Shown: positions 23,432 to 34,537, counted from the stretch's first letter. The stretch: 64,000 bases of DNA from Siphonodentalium dalli (GCA_032622095.1 CP136069.1:18983326-19047325); one strand, 5' to 3'. The notes: generated by a model from the letters alone, not told the origin. Translations and numbers: made by a program.

Positions 23432-25885
23432 ACTATATATTTTGAGACTTCGTATATATGTGTGTATGTGTGTACTTCATAGAATCCAAAACGCGTGTAC
23501 AGATTGAGCTCAAACTTCCTATGTAAGTGTCAAATCCCACCGACACGACCGTGGTCGCAGTTTAGAAAAGCTCAGAGCACCCGTTCTCCAATCTCAAATC
23601 ACTGCAAAGGCACGGCGTGGGTTAATCAAGTGATTATTTAATGAGCGTTTGTTTTTGACGCATCTCTATAAAGAGCGTCTGTTTGCCATTCAACGCTATT
23701 TGCATCTGCAGAGAGATATACGGAACATACATTAAATTTAAAAAACATTTGTTTCTGACCAACCCTGCGAGCACGGATGGCGCGCTTTGTTTTTACAGTA
23801 TATAGTTATATACCGAAATCATCCCAGATAATCACGAATATAGCATCAGATTTCTCCCCAGATATACCGTTATAAAAAGCTACTGGAATCTGCCAATCTA
23901 CGGGAAATTCCAGGGAATGCCGATTGAGCTCAAACTTGCTACCCACGGGAAGTGTCATATATATGAGTGTGTCCTTTATAGACTCGAACCGATTGAGCTC
24001 AAACTTGCTAAATAAGAAAATAGCCCCCAAGCCGTAAATATCAACAACAACGATATTGCTACCTACGGGGAGCAACGTTATTAGCATCTGCAGAATTATG
24101 CAGAGAGAAAATGCTTTCCTATTTTTAGAACGCAACACATGTTTACGTCGCGTTGGTGATTGAGGTTCACAACGGGGTTAATTGACTGTCCGCTCTTTGC
24201 GACGATGAGGTTCACGGCGGGGACTATTGACCAACACTCACAATTTCGTCTTTTGCATCAGAAACCAACACCTCGACCGATCGGGACGAAACTTGGTACG
24301 TGAGTGTAGTTTGACCAGGTGGTCGTCGCTGTCGTATTGGCGAGCCCGTGCGACGCCCGTGCAGCGCATGCGCAGACGAGATATCGGAAACGGGTGGAGC
24401 TATCGACTTGAAATTTGGTATGTGAATGTATCTTGCGCCGGGTACAAATTTTATCGGGTCGCCGAGCCCGTGCGACGCCCGTGCAGCGCATGCGCAGACG
24501 AGATCTCGGAAACGGGTGGAGCTATCGACTTGAAATTTGCTATGTGAATGTATCTTAATTGCGCCGGGTAAAAATTTTATCGGGTCGCCGAGTCCGTGCG
24601 ACGCAAGCTTCGCGCATGCGCAGACCAGATCTCGGAAACGGGTGGAGCTACCGGGTACAAATTTTTCTTATTGAAACGCGTGGACAAGCCGCCGGTGGCG
24701 GGCTAACCTGCTAGTACTATATATTTTGAGACTTCGTATATATGTGTGTGTGTACTTCATAGAATCCAAAACGCGTGTACAGATTGAGCTCAAACTTCCT
24801 ACATGTATGTAAGTGTCAAATCCCACCGACACGACCGTGGTAGCGGTTTAGAGAAGCTCAGAGCACCCGTTCTCCAATCTCAAATCACCGCAAAGGCACG
24901 GCGGGGGTTAATCAAGTGATTATTTAATGAGCGTTTGTTTTTGACGCATCTCTATAAAGAGCGTCTGTTTCCCATTCAACGTTATTCGCATCTGCAGAGT
25001 TATACGGGAACGCAAACGTTATCGCTCGAAATTTATTCCCTGCGAGCACGGATGGCGCGCTTTGATTTTACAGTATATACCTTCGGTATATACCGAAATC
25101 ATCCCAGATAATCACGAATATAGCATCAGATTTCTCCCCAGATATACCGTTATAAAGCTACTGGAATCTGCCAATCTACGGGAAATTCCAGGGAATGCCG
25201 ATTGAGCTCAAACTTGCTACCTACGGGAAGTGTCATATATATGAGTGTGTCCTGTATAGACTCTAACCGATTGAGCTCAAACTTGCTAAATAAGAAAATA
25301 GCCCCCAAGCCGTAAATATCAACAACAACGATATTGCTACCTACGGGGAGCAACGTTATTACCATCTGCAGAATTATGCAGAGAGAAAGAGCTTTCCTAT
25401 TTTTAGTATGCAACACATGTTTACGTCGCGTTGGTGATTGAGGTTCACAACGGGGTTAATTGACTGTCCGCTCTTTGTGACGATGAGGTTCACGGCGGGG
25501 ACTATTGACCAACACTCACAATTTCGTCTTTTGCATCAGATACCAACACCTCGACCGATCGGGACGAAACTTGGTACGTGAGTGTAGTTTGACCAGGTGG
25601 TCGTCGCTGTCGTATTGCCGAGCTCGTGCGACGCCCGTGCAGCGCATGCGCAGACGAGATCTCGGAAACGGGTGGAGCTATCGACTTGAAATTTGGCATG
25701 TGAATGTATCTTGCGTCGGCTACAAATTTTCATGCGCAGACCAGGTCTCGGAAACTGGTGGAGCTACCGGGTACAAATCGCGTGGAGCTAAAAATTAAAA
25801 ATATATATATAAAAATGTCATGTTTCGGACAAGCCGCCGGTGGCGGGCTAACCTGCTAGTCTATACTATATATTTTGAGACTTCG

Positions 25886-25925
<40 letters not shown>

Positions 25926-26923
25926 ATAGAATCCAAAACGCGTGTACATATTGAGCTCAAACTTCCTATGTAAGTGGTCGTGGTTTAGAGAAGCTCAGAG
26001 CACCCGTTCTCCAATCTCAAATCACTGCAAAGGCACGGCGTGGGTTAATCGAGTGATTATTTAATGAGCGTTTGTTTTTGACGCATCTCTATAAAGAGCG
26101 TCTGTTTCACATTCAACGTTATTAGCATCTGCATAGTTATACGGGAACGCAAACGTTATCACTCGAAATGTATTCCCTGCGAGCACGGATGGCGCGCTTT
26201 GTTTTTACAGTATATACCTTTGGTATATACCGAAATCATCCCAGATAATCACGAATATAGCATCAGATTTCTCCCCAGATATACCGTTATAAAGCTACTG
26301 GAATCTGCCAATCTACTATTAATACATGTATGTGTGTATATATGTGGGTACTTCATAGAATCGAAAACGCGTGTAGGAACGGGCATCCCCACGGCAATGT
26401 CGGCAAATATATATGAGTGTGTCCTTTATAGACTCGAACCGATTGAGCTCAAACTTGCTAAATATTTACTGGGAAATTCCAGGGAATGCCGATTGAGCTC
26501 AAACTTGCTACCTACGGGAAGTGTCATATATATGTGTGTGTCCTTTATAGACTCGAATCGATTGAGCTCAAACTTGCTAAATACGGGAAGTGTCATGGAC
26601 GGGTTCATTGAAAAACAAAAAAAAATCGGGTAAAATTTCAAAACAAAATTAAAAAGGCACAATTAACTCCTTGAAAAACCAAAAAAATTGGGTAATTTAA
26701 AAACAAAAAATTAAATTAAAAAATTAAAAAAACACAATTAACTCATTGAAAAACAAAATAATTAACTCATTGAAAAACAAAAAATTAAATTAAAATTGTC
26801 ATGTTTCTGACTATTGCCGAAATTTGGTGCAAATGCAGCACAAGTGTCTCGGAACCTGTTGCAATTGCTTTTTCGAACAAAGCCATGGGACGAATGCCAC
26901 CAGTGGCGGGCTAACCTGCTAGT
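23432..26923 (+). repeat. Helitron three-unit block, copy 2
   Basis: The units end at 24715, 25860 and 26923. The offset from copy 1 is about 5.61 kb at the left and 5.57 kb at the right; only scattered substitutions and short indels (for example in GT microsatellites) were noticed. This implies a very recent duplication or an assembly duplication. Confidence 0.85.
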
Positions 26924-27605
26924 CTACTATATATTTTGAGACTTCCGTATATATATATGTGTGTGTGTGTGTATATATATACTTTATAGAATCGAAAACG
27001 GCTGCACCGATCGAGACCAAACTTCCCATCTAATGGTAAAAACCCACGGGAATGGTCGTCGCGGCATTTTGGAGAAGCTCCGAGCACCGGTTCTCCACTC
27101 TCAGTCACAAAAACAGCACTGTGGGGTTAATCGCGTTGATAGTTAAAGAGCGTTCGTATCCACAGTGTCGTTGATAAAGAGCGTATGCGTGTAATGTGAT
27201 TCTTTCATCTGTGTCCGGGCGTGAGAGTATGTAACCAGACATGAGCGTGTTGTGTGATTCTTACGTACTTAGGGCTTCCTAGGAACGGGGGAGATTTTCA
27301 TCGGGTCAGTTTTTCCGCCCGAGGTGATCTTCACCTTGAAATTGGCACACACAAATGATATATATGTGTGTGTCCTTTATAGACTCTAACCGATTGAGCT
27401 CAAACTTGCTACCTACGGGAAGTGTCATGGACGGGTTAAATTTTGACCCCAACCTGACCTTGACCTTGAAAATGATCAATTCAAGGTCAAATTTCGACGA
27501 AATTTTACACCTAGGTGCAGCATACATGTCTCGGAAGCTGTTGCAATTTCTTTTCCAAACAAAGCCATGAGACGAACCACGCCAGTGGCGGGCTAACCTG
27601 CTAGT
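26924..27605 (+). mobile_element. Last Helitron-like unit of the array
   Basis: It starts after CTAGT with 'ctactatatattttgagac', contains 'tgaccttgaccttgaaaatg', and ends 'gcgggctaacctgCTAGT' at 27605. It is not homologous to the unit at 21353-22103 that occupies the matching position after block 1, so the 5.6-kb duplication ends at 26923. Confidence 0.7.
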
Positions 27606-27616
27606 ATTATATATTT

Positions 27617-27960
27617 GGTGTAATAAACTGAGAACTTGTTGTTTTTGTTAAGATATCGACTTGTGTTCTGTGCTCAAGTTTCATTATTTTCAATAGAAGG
27701 GGAATAACTCTATATCTTAAGATATAGAGTTGGATAACTCTATATCTTAAGATATAGAGTTATTCCCCTTCTATTGAAAATACAGTCTTATTTTAAATCT
27801 GTTGCATTCTGGGAGCCATAACAGGGGGAATCGTTCTATGATTTCGGCTGTTTTCTATACCCGGTATCTCTATGGGCATCTCCTGAGACATAGACATTTC
27901 AAATTGTAAACTGTATAAATAAAAAAATGTATGATAGTTTGAATTCTTATGGACTATTAA
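27617..27960. mobile_element. Element J-related fragment with central palindrome
   Basis: It shares 'ggtgtaataaactg', 'tctgttgcattctggg' and 'tcctgagacatagac' with the complete J element at 58845-59313. Its centre (27700-27778) is a tandem palindrome of 'aactctatatcttaagat'. The TTAA ends are lost. Confidence 0.6.
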
Positions 27961-28385
27961 CTAAATCCACCAGGACATGTTCGCATGGTAATATCAAGCT
28001 GCAAGTACATGTTACAAGTACAGAGTTACAAGCTCAATCTCTCTATCAATTTCAGTAAGTTGATTTTCTACAAGAGATTCTTCTTTATAATGATCCCAAA
28101 ATGTTGACTCATGCATTTTTCTCTAGATAAAAATGAATTGTTTGTGAATGTTTTGTGGGAACTTCACTGCCAAACTAAAGACTACCTGAGCATGACCAAA
28201 TTACGAAATTCCACCCGGTTCCTAAAATAAACTGTATATCAAAGAAAAGAAAATATAGTAAGGGAACCCAATATATAAATATCCAGTTGTGATGCTATCA
28301 GATATAAACTGAGTCTCTGAGGAAATTGATGGGAGAATCTGCAGGAACTCAAGCCAAGGTGATGTATACAAAGAATATAAAACAT
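27961..28385. other. No recognised feature
   Basis: Unassigned AT-rich sequence; no convincing exon. Confidence 0.4.
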
Positions 28386-28638
28386 CAAGCCTTGAAATAG
28401 TGTGTCTGTCATTTGCAGAATGAGGTCCCCAGAGGGTGAATTTAGTGATGCTACCCCGCATAGCGGGCTAGCATCACCAAATTACCCTCTGGGAACCTCA
28501 TTCTGCTGAGGTGTAAGCAGAATGAGGTCCCCAGAGGGTGAATTTGGTGATGCTAGCCCGCTATGCGGGGTAGCATCACTAAATTCACCCTCTGGGGACC
28601 TCATTCTGCAAATGACAGACACACTATTTCAAGGCTTG
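28386..28638. mobile_element. MITE-B short form, duplication TAAAACA(T/C)
   Basis: It begins CAAGCCTTGAAATAG and ends AAGGCTTG. Flanks TAAAACAT (28378-28385) and TAAAACAC (28639-28646) match at 7 of 8 bases. It is a close relative of the element at 12483. Confidence 0.9.
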
Positions 28639-28777
28639 TAAAACACTATATGTTATCAGATGTATCCCACACAGAGAGATGCGTGTTATGGTGTAAATGC
28701 AACAAGGCATGCAGTCATTTACAAATGATTATCTCAGAGAGCTTGGTCATGTGAGATTGATTAAACAGGTGAGAGTG

Positions 28778-29165
28778 AGTGGTACCCACATTGATGTAAC
28801 CTGTCCGGAGTCAGCATGCTGACTATGTAACAATGCCAAGGGAGATATCAAACATCACAAACAATAGACATGTTGTATCTGTTATACGACTGGTACCCAT
28901 GCTGATGTAACCTGTCCGGAGTCAGGGTGCTGACTGTAACAATGCCAAGGGAGATATCAAACATCACAAACAATAGACATGTTGTATCTGTTATACGACT
29001 GGTACCCATGCTGATGTAACCTGTCCAGAGTCAGCGTGCCGACTACATGTATGTAACAATGCCAAGGAAGATATCAAACATCACAAACAATAGACATGTT
29101 GTATTTGTTAATGCCAAGTAAGATATCAAACATCACAAACAATAGATATGTTGTATTCTGTAACG
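28778..29165. repeat. Minisatellite of about 110 bp, 3.5 copies
   Basis: 'ggtaccca' starts recur at 28781, 28892 and 29001, each followed by 'tgatgtaacctgtcc' and 'gatatcaaacatcacaaac'. A fourth partial unit ends near 29165. Confidence 0.9.
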
Positions 29166-29267
29166 ACAGATGCATTATTGTAGAGCAATCAAGATGAAAT
29201 AACCATATGAAAGTAAGCTTGTCTTGTATAGTGGGTTGTTCTGAAGAATCAGCAGAAAATTGGTTTG

Positions 29268-29484
29268 TACAGTAATGCTCTAAGTAATCGACTCCCTAAC
29301 CACAGCAGAATTATGGGTAACTTTTCAGGATTTAGTCGGAAATATGGCTTGTTGCCATTCATCGGAAAGCTCTCCCCGAGAGCTTTCCGCTGAATGGCAA
29401 CAAGCCATATTTCCGACTAAATCCTGAAAAGTTACCCATAATTCTGCTGTGCTTAAGAGGTTGATTAATTAGAGCATTACTGTA
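29268..29484. mobile_element. MITE-A copy 6, nearly complete
   Basis: This is the best full palindrome of the family: TA-CAGTAATGCTC to GAGCATTACTG-TA, 217 bp, with the centre 'agctctccccgagagct'. The arms are near-exact complements. Confidence 0.92.
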
Positions 29485-29507
29485 CATGTATATAAATTGG
29501 TGGGCAT

Positions 29508-29805
29508 CAAGTCTGAGTTTAGTGTGCCTGTCATTTGCAGAATGAGGTTACCAGAGGATGAATTTAGTGATGCTCTCTGGCACAGCGTGCTAGCACTACC
29601 GAATTCACCCTCTGGAGACCTCATTCTGCATGGACTCATGCGCTATGGTAGACATAGATTCAGATTGAAGTTCCCAAATGGTGAATATTTCGATGTACAC
29701 CCATTGGGAACCTCGATTATGCAATGTGTCGGCTGCCAATTTGGGGATATAGAGAAACTAAACTAAAAAAGAAATAGAATCTATGTGAAGAAGTTCTATA
29801 GAATG
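29508..29805. mobile_element. MITE-B long form, left part
   Basis: The left end 'caagtctgagtttagtgtg', first palindrome and middle are present. It stops after 'gaagttctatagaa' where MITE-A sequence begins. Confidence 0.8.
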
Positions 29806-29810
29806 ACGTG

Positions 29811-29925
29811 AGCTCTCGGCGAAAGCTTTCCAATGAATGGCAACAAGCCATATTTCCGACTAAATCCTGAAAAGTTACCCATAATTCTGCTGTGGTTACG
29901 AAGTCGATTAATTAGGGCATTACTG
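29811..29925. mobile_element. MITE-A copy 7, right arm only
   Basis: It runs from 'agctctcggcg' through 'ggcaacaagccatattt' to 'gggcattactg'. The left arm is missing. Confidence 0.75.
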
Positions 29926-29958
29926 GAGTTTTAACAACACTAATCAATCATTACCCAA

Positions 29959-30316
29959 GCCTTGACAGAGTGTCTGTCATCACCAAATTCACCCTCTGGG
30001 AACCTCATTCTGTTGGAGGCCTCAACTGCTTTGGGTGACCATGGATAAGATTGAAGTTCCCCATTTAAAGTTGGTGATGTTAACCCATTGGGCACCTCAA
30101 TTATGCATTTTATCTTCTGCAAATTAGGGGAAAAAGAAACTGAACAGAACTGAAAAAGTAACTAAAAACAAAGTTAATTTGAGACAAAAGATACTGGTAC
30201 TTCCCAGAAGATGAGGCCAAAGCAGAAAGATGTCCCAAGAGGTTGAATTTGGTGATGCTAGCCCGCTGGGGACATAATTCTGTAAATATCAGATACGCTA
30301 AATTCAGACGTGAATT
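29959..30316. mobile_element. MITE-B long form, old diverged copy
   Basis: Diverged matches follow the family order: 'gtgtctgtcat', 'ggcctcaactgctttggg', 'cccattgggcacctcaatt', 'gaagatgaggcc'. The ends are eroded. Confidence 0.65.
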
Positions 30317-30457
30317 CACAATGCAAGTATCTCAATAATTTGTTTACAGTTTACCGACTCATTTAGGAAGTGTCTCTCGTTATAGAAAAAAAAACATGAC
30401 CACAGACCACAGCACACAATGTATACCAAGGTTTGCTTTGGCAAAACAGAAACCAAC

Positions 30458-30690
30458 CTGCACACTAAATAGTCAGCGAGATTAGATGCACAAATATTTA
30501 CTTCCACATCAAAGATGCCCTGATTAGTACAGTCAAGCAGGGATTCATCCCTAATCCTCATGTCAATTTAGCTAGCCCCATGACAGCACACTCTCGCTGG
30601 AGGCCGCTAATCTTAAGATATTTCTCAGCATCTGGAAATCGCACACATCTACCAATGATATTTCGGGTGAACTCTTGTTTGCATAACCTC
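30458..30690 (-). CDS. Candidate internal exon of the unrecognised minus-strand gene, with a frame break
   Basis: On the minus strand the segment ends at GTGCAG followed by the donor GTTGGT, and may begin after the weak acceptor TTTCACAAAG at 30691-30692. The upstream part reads RLCKQEFTRNIIGRCVRFPD then AEKYLKISGLQRECAVMGLA; the downstream part, one frame over, reads MRIRDESLLDCTNQGIFDVE then VNICASNLADYLVC. The frames meet at 30561-30570 (minus strand GCTAAATTGACATG); one extra base there would join them into 77 codons. That could be a sequencing error or a true indel. Its 5' phase (one base completing a codon) fits the 3' phase of the exon at 60211-59971, and G+GG gives Gly. The frame is also open upstream toward 30738, so the 5' border is uncertain. 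Family not recognised. Confidence 0.5.
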
Positions 30691-30764
30691 CTTTGTGAAA
30701 TATATTTTTTCCCCCTACTTTTACTTTTAGTCATCACAGGTGCTTAGCTAGAGAGAACATATGA

Positions 30765-30812
30765 CCCCCCCCCCCCCAATCCCTGACCCCTCTTATCCAC
30801 CCCCCCCCCCCC
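30765..30812. repeat. Two C runs of 13
   Basis: C tracts at 30765-30777 and 30800-30812 are separated by 22 bp. Confidence 0.9.
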
Positions 30813-30914
30813 ACCAATTGAATTAAAATTTGAGGTTGGTAATGTTGTTCAACATAGCTATTCCATTTGGTCTTAAAACCCTATTAAAAATGTACCGCTT
30901 CTCCCATATGAGAT

Positions 30915-31033
30915 CATGCAGAATGAGGTCCCCAGAGGGTGCATTTGGTGATGCTAGCCCACTGTGCAGGATAGCATCACTAAATTCACCCTCTGGGGAC
31001 CTCATTCTGCAAATGACACTAATCTCAGGCTTG
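30915..31033. mobile_element. MITE-B right end
   Basis: The second palindrome and the terminal 'ctcaggcttg' are present; the rest of the element is missing or rearranged ('ggcctcaactgctatggga' occurs at 31090). Confidence 0.75.
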
Positions 31034-31111
31034 ATAATGCAGTTGTCACCGAGCAATGTCATCTAATGGTATTTTTACTGGGTGCCAAGGCCTCAACTGC
31101 TATGGGAGACC

Positions 31112-31462
31112 TTAACCCTTTACCCAACAAAACGGCCAAAACCGGCCAAATAAAGCTTCAACAGCCTAAAATATCTTCGGTCTGTCTCAATAGAACCATA
31201 CAAATATGGATATCATTGGAACCGGCTCCTTGACCACATTGTGATAGTTATAGTTATGCCCTGTGCCAATGAATTCTCTTATATATGCGAGTCGACCATA
31301 GGTCGCCTCGCATATATAAGAGAATGCATTGGCCTAAAAAAAAAAAAAAATTTAATGTGTTAAGCCAATGCATTCTCTTATATATGCGAGGCGACCTATG
31401 GTCGACTCGCATATATAAGAGAATGCATTGGCACAGGGCCATTCTGTTGGGTAAAGGGTTAA
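31112..31462. mobile_element. TTAA-flanked MITE, family E, copy 1 (351 bp)
   Basis: It runs TTAACCCTTTACCCAACA to TGTTGGGTAAAGGGTTAA, perfect inverted ends with TTAA borders, hence piggyBac-type. Inside, two hairpins of about 65 bp ('gcattctcttatatatgcga' arms) stand in inverted orientation around an A-rich spacer. The left side also holds 'aaccggccaaataaagcttc'. Confidence 0.9.
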
Positions 31463-31794
31463 TACCAATCAGTCTTGAATCGTTGAATAACTACCAGAAA
31501 TTGCATTTAGAATTGCAATCAGATATTGCCTTGAGATAAAACACAGGTATGTTTTATATGATTCATTCCCACAACTCACCCCAGATTCTCCCACAAACAT
31601 AATGCTCTTATCTCAGAATAAACTCCTATCTACCTCCAGGGTATGCTGCATGCTACAGTATACCAGGTATTCTGATACACCAGTACATAGCAGTTAAAAA
31701 AGGTTTCCCTTCCTTTTTTTTACCACAACCCTTCCATGACTGGAAATTTTTTGGAAACCTTGTGCCAATGCATTCTGTTATATATACGTGTCTC

Positions 31795-31939
31795 CAGGGA
31801 CGCCGGAAGCACCAAAGGGTAAGGGGCAAACCAGTCAGGAGGGCACTCATTGGGGACCCACTTGACTCCCCTGGGCCAGGGCAAGGGGGGGGGGGGGGGG
31901 GGCAAGTGCCCCTGCATGTCCCCTTCGCTGGTGTCCATG
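31795..31939. mobile_element. hAT MITE, family D, copy 1 (nested)
   Basis: The left end CAGGGACGCCGGAAG and eroded right end GGTGTCCATG are inverted. Flanks CGTGTCTC and CAAGTCTC match at 6 of 8. A run of 18 G lies at 31885-31902. It interrupts the first hairpin of a family C element. Confidence 0.75.
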
Positions 31940-31970
31940 CAAGTCTCCCATACATTGTATATTGATGTTT

Positions 31971-33178
31971 GCATATATAAGAGAATACATTGGCCAAACA
32001 ATATTTACCTTGACCTTGTAAGTCAGTGCATTCTCATATATACATGTACCTGTATGCAGGCTCCCTATGGGGAGACTCGCATATATAAGAGAATACATTG
32101 GCCAAACAATATTTACCTTGACCTTGTAAGTCAGTGCATTCTCTTATATACATGTACCTGTATGCAGGCTCCCTATGGGGAGACTCGCATATATAAGAGA
32201 ATACATTGGCCAAACAATATTTACCTTGACCTTGTAAGTCAGTGCATTCTCTTATATACATGTACCTGTATGCAGGCTCCCTATGGGGAGACTCGCATAT
32301 ATAAGAGAATACATTGGTCAAACAATATTTACCTTGACCTTGTAAGTCAGTGCATTCTCTTATATACATGTACCTGTATGCAGGCTCCCTATGGGGAGAC
32401 TCGCATATATAAGAGAATACATTGGTCAAACAATATTTACATTGACCTTGTAAGTCAGTGCATTCTCTTATATACATGTACCTGTATGCAGGCTCCCTAT
32501 GGGGAGACTCGCATATATAAGAGAATACATTGGCCAAACAATATTTACCTTGACCTTGTAAGTCAGTGCATTCTCTTATATACATGTACCTGTATGCAGG
32601 CTCCCTATGGGGAGACTCGCATATATAAGAGAATACATTGGCCAAACAATATTTACCTTGACCTTGTAAGTCAGTGCATTCTCTTATATACATGTACCTG
32701 TATGCAGGCTCCCTATGGGGAGACTCGCATATATAAGAGAATACATTGGTCAAACAATATTTACATTGACCTTGTAAGTCAGTGCATTCTCTTATATACA
32801 TGTACCTGTATGCAGGCTCCCTATGGGGAGACTCGCATATATAAGAGAATACATTGGCCAAACAATATTTACCTTGACCTTGTAAGTCAGTGCATTCTCT
32901 TATATACATGTACCTGTATGCAGGCTCCCTATGGGGAGACTCGCATATATAAGAGAATACATTGGCCAAACAATATTTACCTTGACCTTGTAAGTCAGTG
33001 CATTCTCTTATATACATGTACCTGTATGCAGGCTCCCTATGGGGAGACTCGCATATATAAGAGAATGCATTGGCCAAACAATATTTACCTTGACCTTGTA
33101 AGTCAGTGCATTCTCTTATATACATGTACCTGTATGCAGGCTCCCTATGGGGAGACTCGCATATATAAGAGAATGCAC
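31971..33178. repeat. 108-bp satellite, 11 units, with higher-order order
   Basis: 'ctccctatgg' recurs every 108 bp exactly (32061 to 33141). Each unit is a C-element hairpin pair plus 'caatatttaccttgacc'. Two variable sites (ggCcaaac/ggTcaaac and taCcttg/taCattg) give the unit order CC CC CC TC TA CC CC TA CC CC CC, so units TA-CC-CC form a repeated 324-bp block. As 108 is a multiple of 3, frames stay open on both strands (462 and 363 codons); these are not genes. Confidence 0.95.
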
Positions 33179-33478
33179 TGGCACAGGATCTTTAATGCTG
33201 CACCAGCTTGGTTCCCGTCATTTTGCCAAATTAGTTAGAAAATTCCAAATTCTTTTAGACCAAAATGAATGAGACAGCTTTGAATATTTAATGCTTCAAC
33301 CGGTACATGTATATGTCTAATAATAACAATGTCTAATAATGACAACTTTAGAAAAAATAACGGTACTTTTTCGTAAAGGCATCAATTTTCCCTACCCGCA
33401 TGATAGCAATTCAGCAGGAATACCAGCATCATAGCATATTAGCAGGACCACTTGACCAGGGGTGATAGTAGTTGCATC

Positions 33479-33747
33479 TTAACCCTTTGATGCCTGGAGC
33501 TTCCTGTTTTTTAGCAACAGCCAGTGCAAATGCATTCTCTTATGTATGCAAGTCGCCCATAGGGTCACCTCGCATATATAAGAGAATGCATTGGCCTAAC
33601 AATATTTAACTTGACCTTGTAAGCTAGTGCATTCTCTGATATACATGTATGCGAGGCTCCCTGTAGGAGACTCGCATTTATAAGAGAATGCGCTGGCAAA
33701 TGATCTTTAATGCTGCACCAGCACAGGTTCCGTCATTTTAAGGTTAA
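33479..33747. mobile_element. TTAA-flanked MITE, family C, copy 3
   Basis: It runs TTAACCCTTTGATGCCTGG to TTTTAAGGTTAA, with two hairpins and the 'aatgctgcaccagcaca' tail. It has the ancestral two-hairpin layout without satellite growth. Confidence 0.8.
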
Positions 33748-33973
33748 CATGTGAATTCTTGTTTTTTCCACTGTGCATGGTTTATAGTGTAGGCTGAAAC
33801 AATAAACCAATCATCGAACAATGAAATTGTCGAAGGGCTGCATGCTCTACAGGGCGATTTCGAAACAAGGAGGATTTAGTTGTGCAAACACCACCAGCAT
33901 GCAAAATCCCTCTACCCATCTATAAATGTAATCAGATTAGCTGCTCCTCAATAGGGATACTACCTAACCCGTA

Positions 33974-34537
33974 TAAGCCTGAGTTTAGTGTGCCTGTCAT
34001 TTGCAGAATGAGGTCCACAGAGGGTGAATTTAGAGACGCTATCAAGCATAGCAGGCTAGCATCACTAAATTCACCCTCTGGGGACCCCATGCTTGAGTTT
34101 AGTGTGCCTGTCAAATGCAGAATGACGTACGTCCCCAGAGTGTGAATTTAGTGACGCCACCCCGCACAGTGGGCTAACATCACTCTGGGGACCTCATTCT
34201 GCTTAGCCCTCATCTTCTCTGGAAATTTCTTTATTAACAAATTTCTGTAGAAACTTCTTCACATAGATTCTATATCTTTTTTAGTTTAGTTTCTCTTTAT
34301 CCCCAAATTGGCAGATGGCACATTGCATAATCGAGGTTCCCAATGGGTGTACATCACAATATTCATCATTTGGGAACTTCAATCTGAGTCTGTCTCCCAT
34401 AGCGGATGAGGCTATGCAGAAAATGAGGCCCCCAGAGGGTGAATTTGATAATGCTAGCCCACTGTGCAGGATAGCATCACTAAATTCACCTCTGGGATCT
34501 CATTCTGCAAATGACAGACATACTAAACTCAGACTTG
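33974..34537. mobile_element. MITE-B composite (short fragment joined to an inverted long form)
   Basis: A left palindrome (33974-34090) is followed by a second B element in inverse orientation, with 'ttcttcacatagattctat', 'cccaatgggtgtacatcac' and a terminal 'ctcagacttg'. The junction at about 34090 suggests insertion of one copy next to another. Confidence 0.75.

Larger units (their letters stand above)
14965..27605 (+). mobile_element. Tandem array of Helitron-like units
   Basis: About eleven unit ends occur, most reading 'gcgggctaacctgCTAGT' (15438, 17812, 20257, 21352, 23431, 24715, 25860, 26923, 27605); one is CTGATAGT (near 19104) and one 'gggtcaccttCTAGT' (22103). A GC hairpin (CCGCC-agt-GGCGG, or CCCGGAC-gaa-GTCGGG) lies about 10 bp before the terminus, as in Helitron 3' ends. 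Most following units start CTATACTATATATTTTGAG directly after CTAGT, compatible with a TC 5' end. Units run about 0.7-2.4 kb. No Rep/helicase coding is present, so all are non-autonomous. Frames of 60-156 codons recur in the array only because the DNA recurs. Confidence 0.8.
31725..33235. mobile_element. Family C element expanded by a satellite and carrying a nested hAT MITE
   Basis: The left end 'acaacccttccatgactgg' and right tail 'ggatctttaatgctgcacc' match C copy 1, but the core is replaced by eleven 108-bp units and a D element is inserted at 31795. The TTAA borders are degraded. Confidence 0.75.

Noticed and set aside
15000-27000. Many recurring frames of 60-156 codons in the Helitron array
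   Set aside because: They recur because the DNA is duplicated, overlap on opposite strands, cross microsatellites, and contain no Rep, helicase or other motif.
31971-33178. CRISPR-like regular repeat array
   Set aside because: Units are contiguous with no variable spacers, derive from a transposon core, and the genome is eukaryotic. The same applies to 41481-41768.
31850-33238. 462-codon plus frame and 363-codon minus frame over 32.0-33.2 kb
   Set aside because: They are read-through of a 108-bp DNA satellite whose period is a multiple of 3; both strands are open and the unit is a MITE hairpin.
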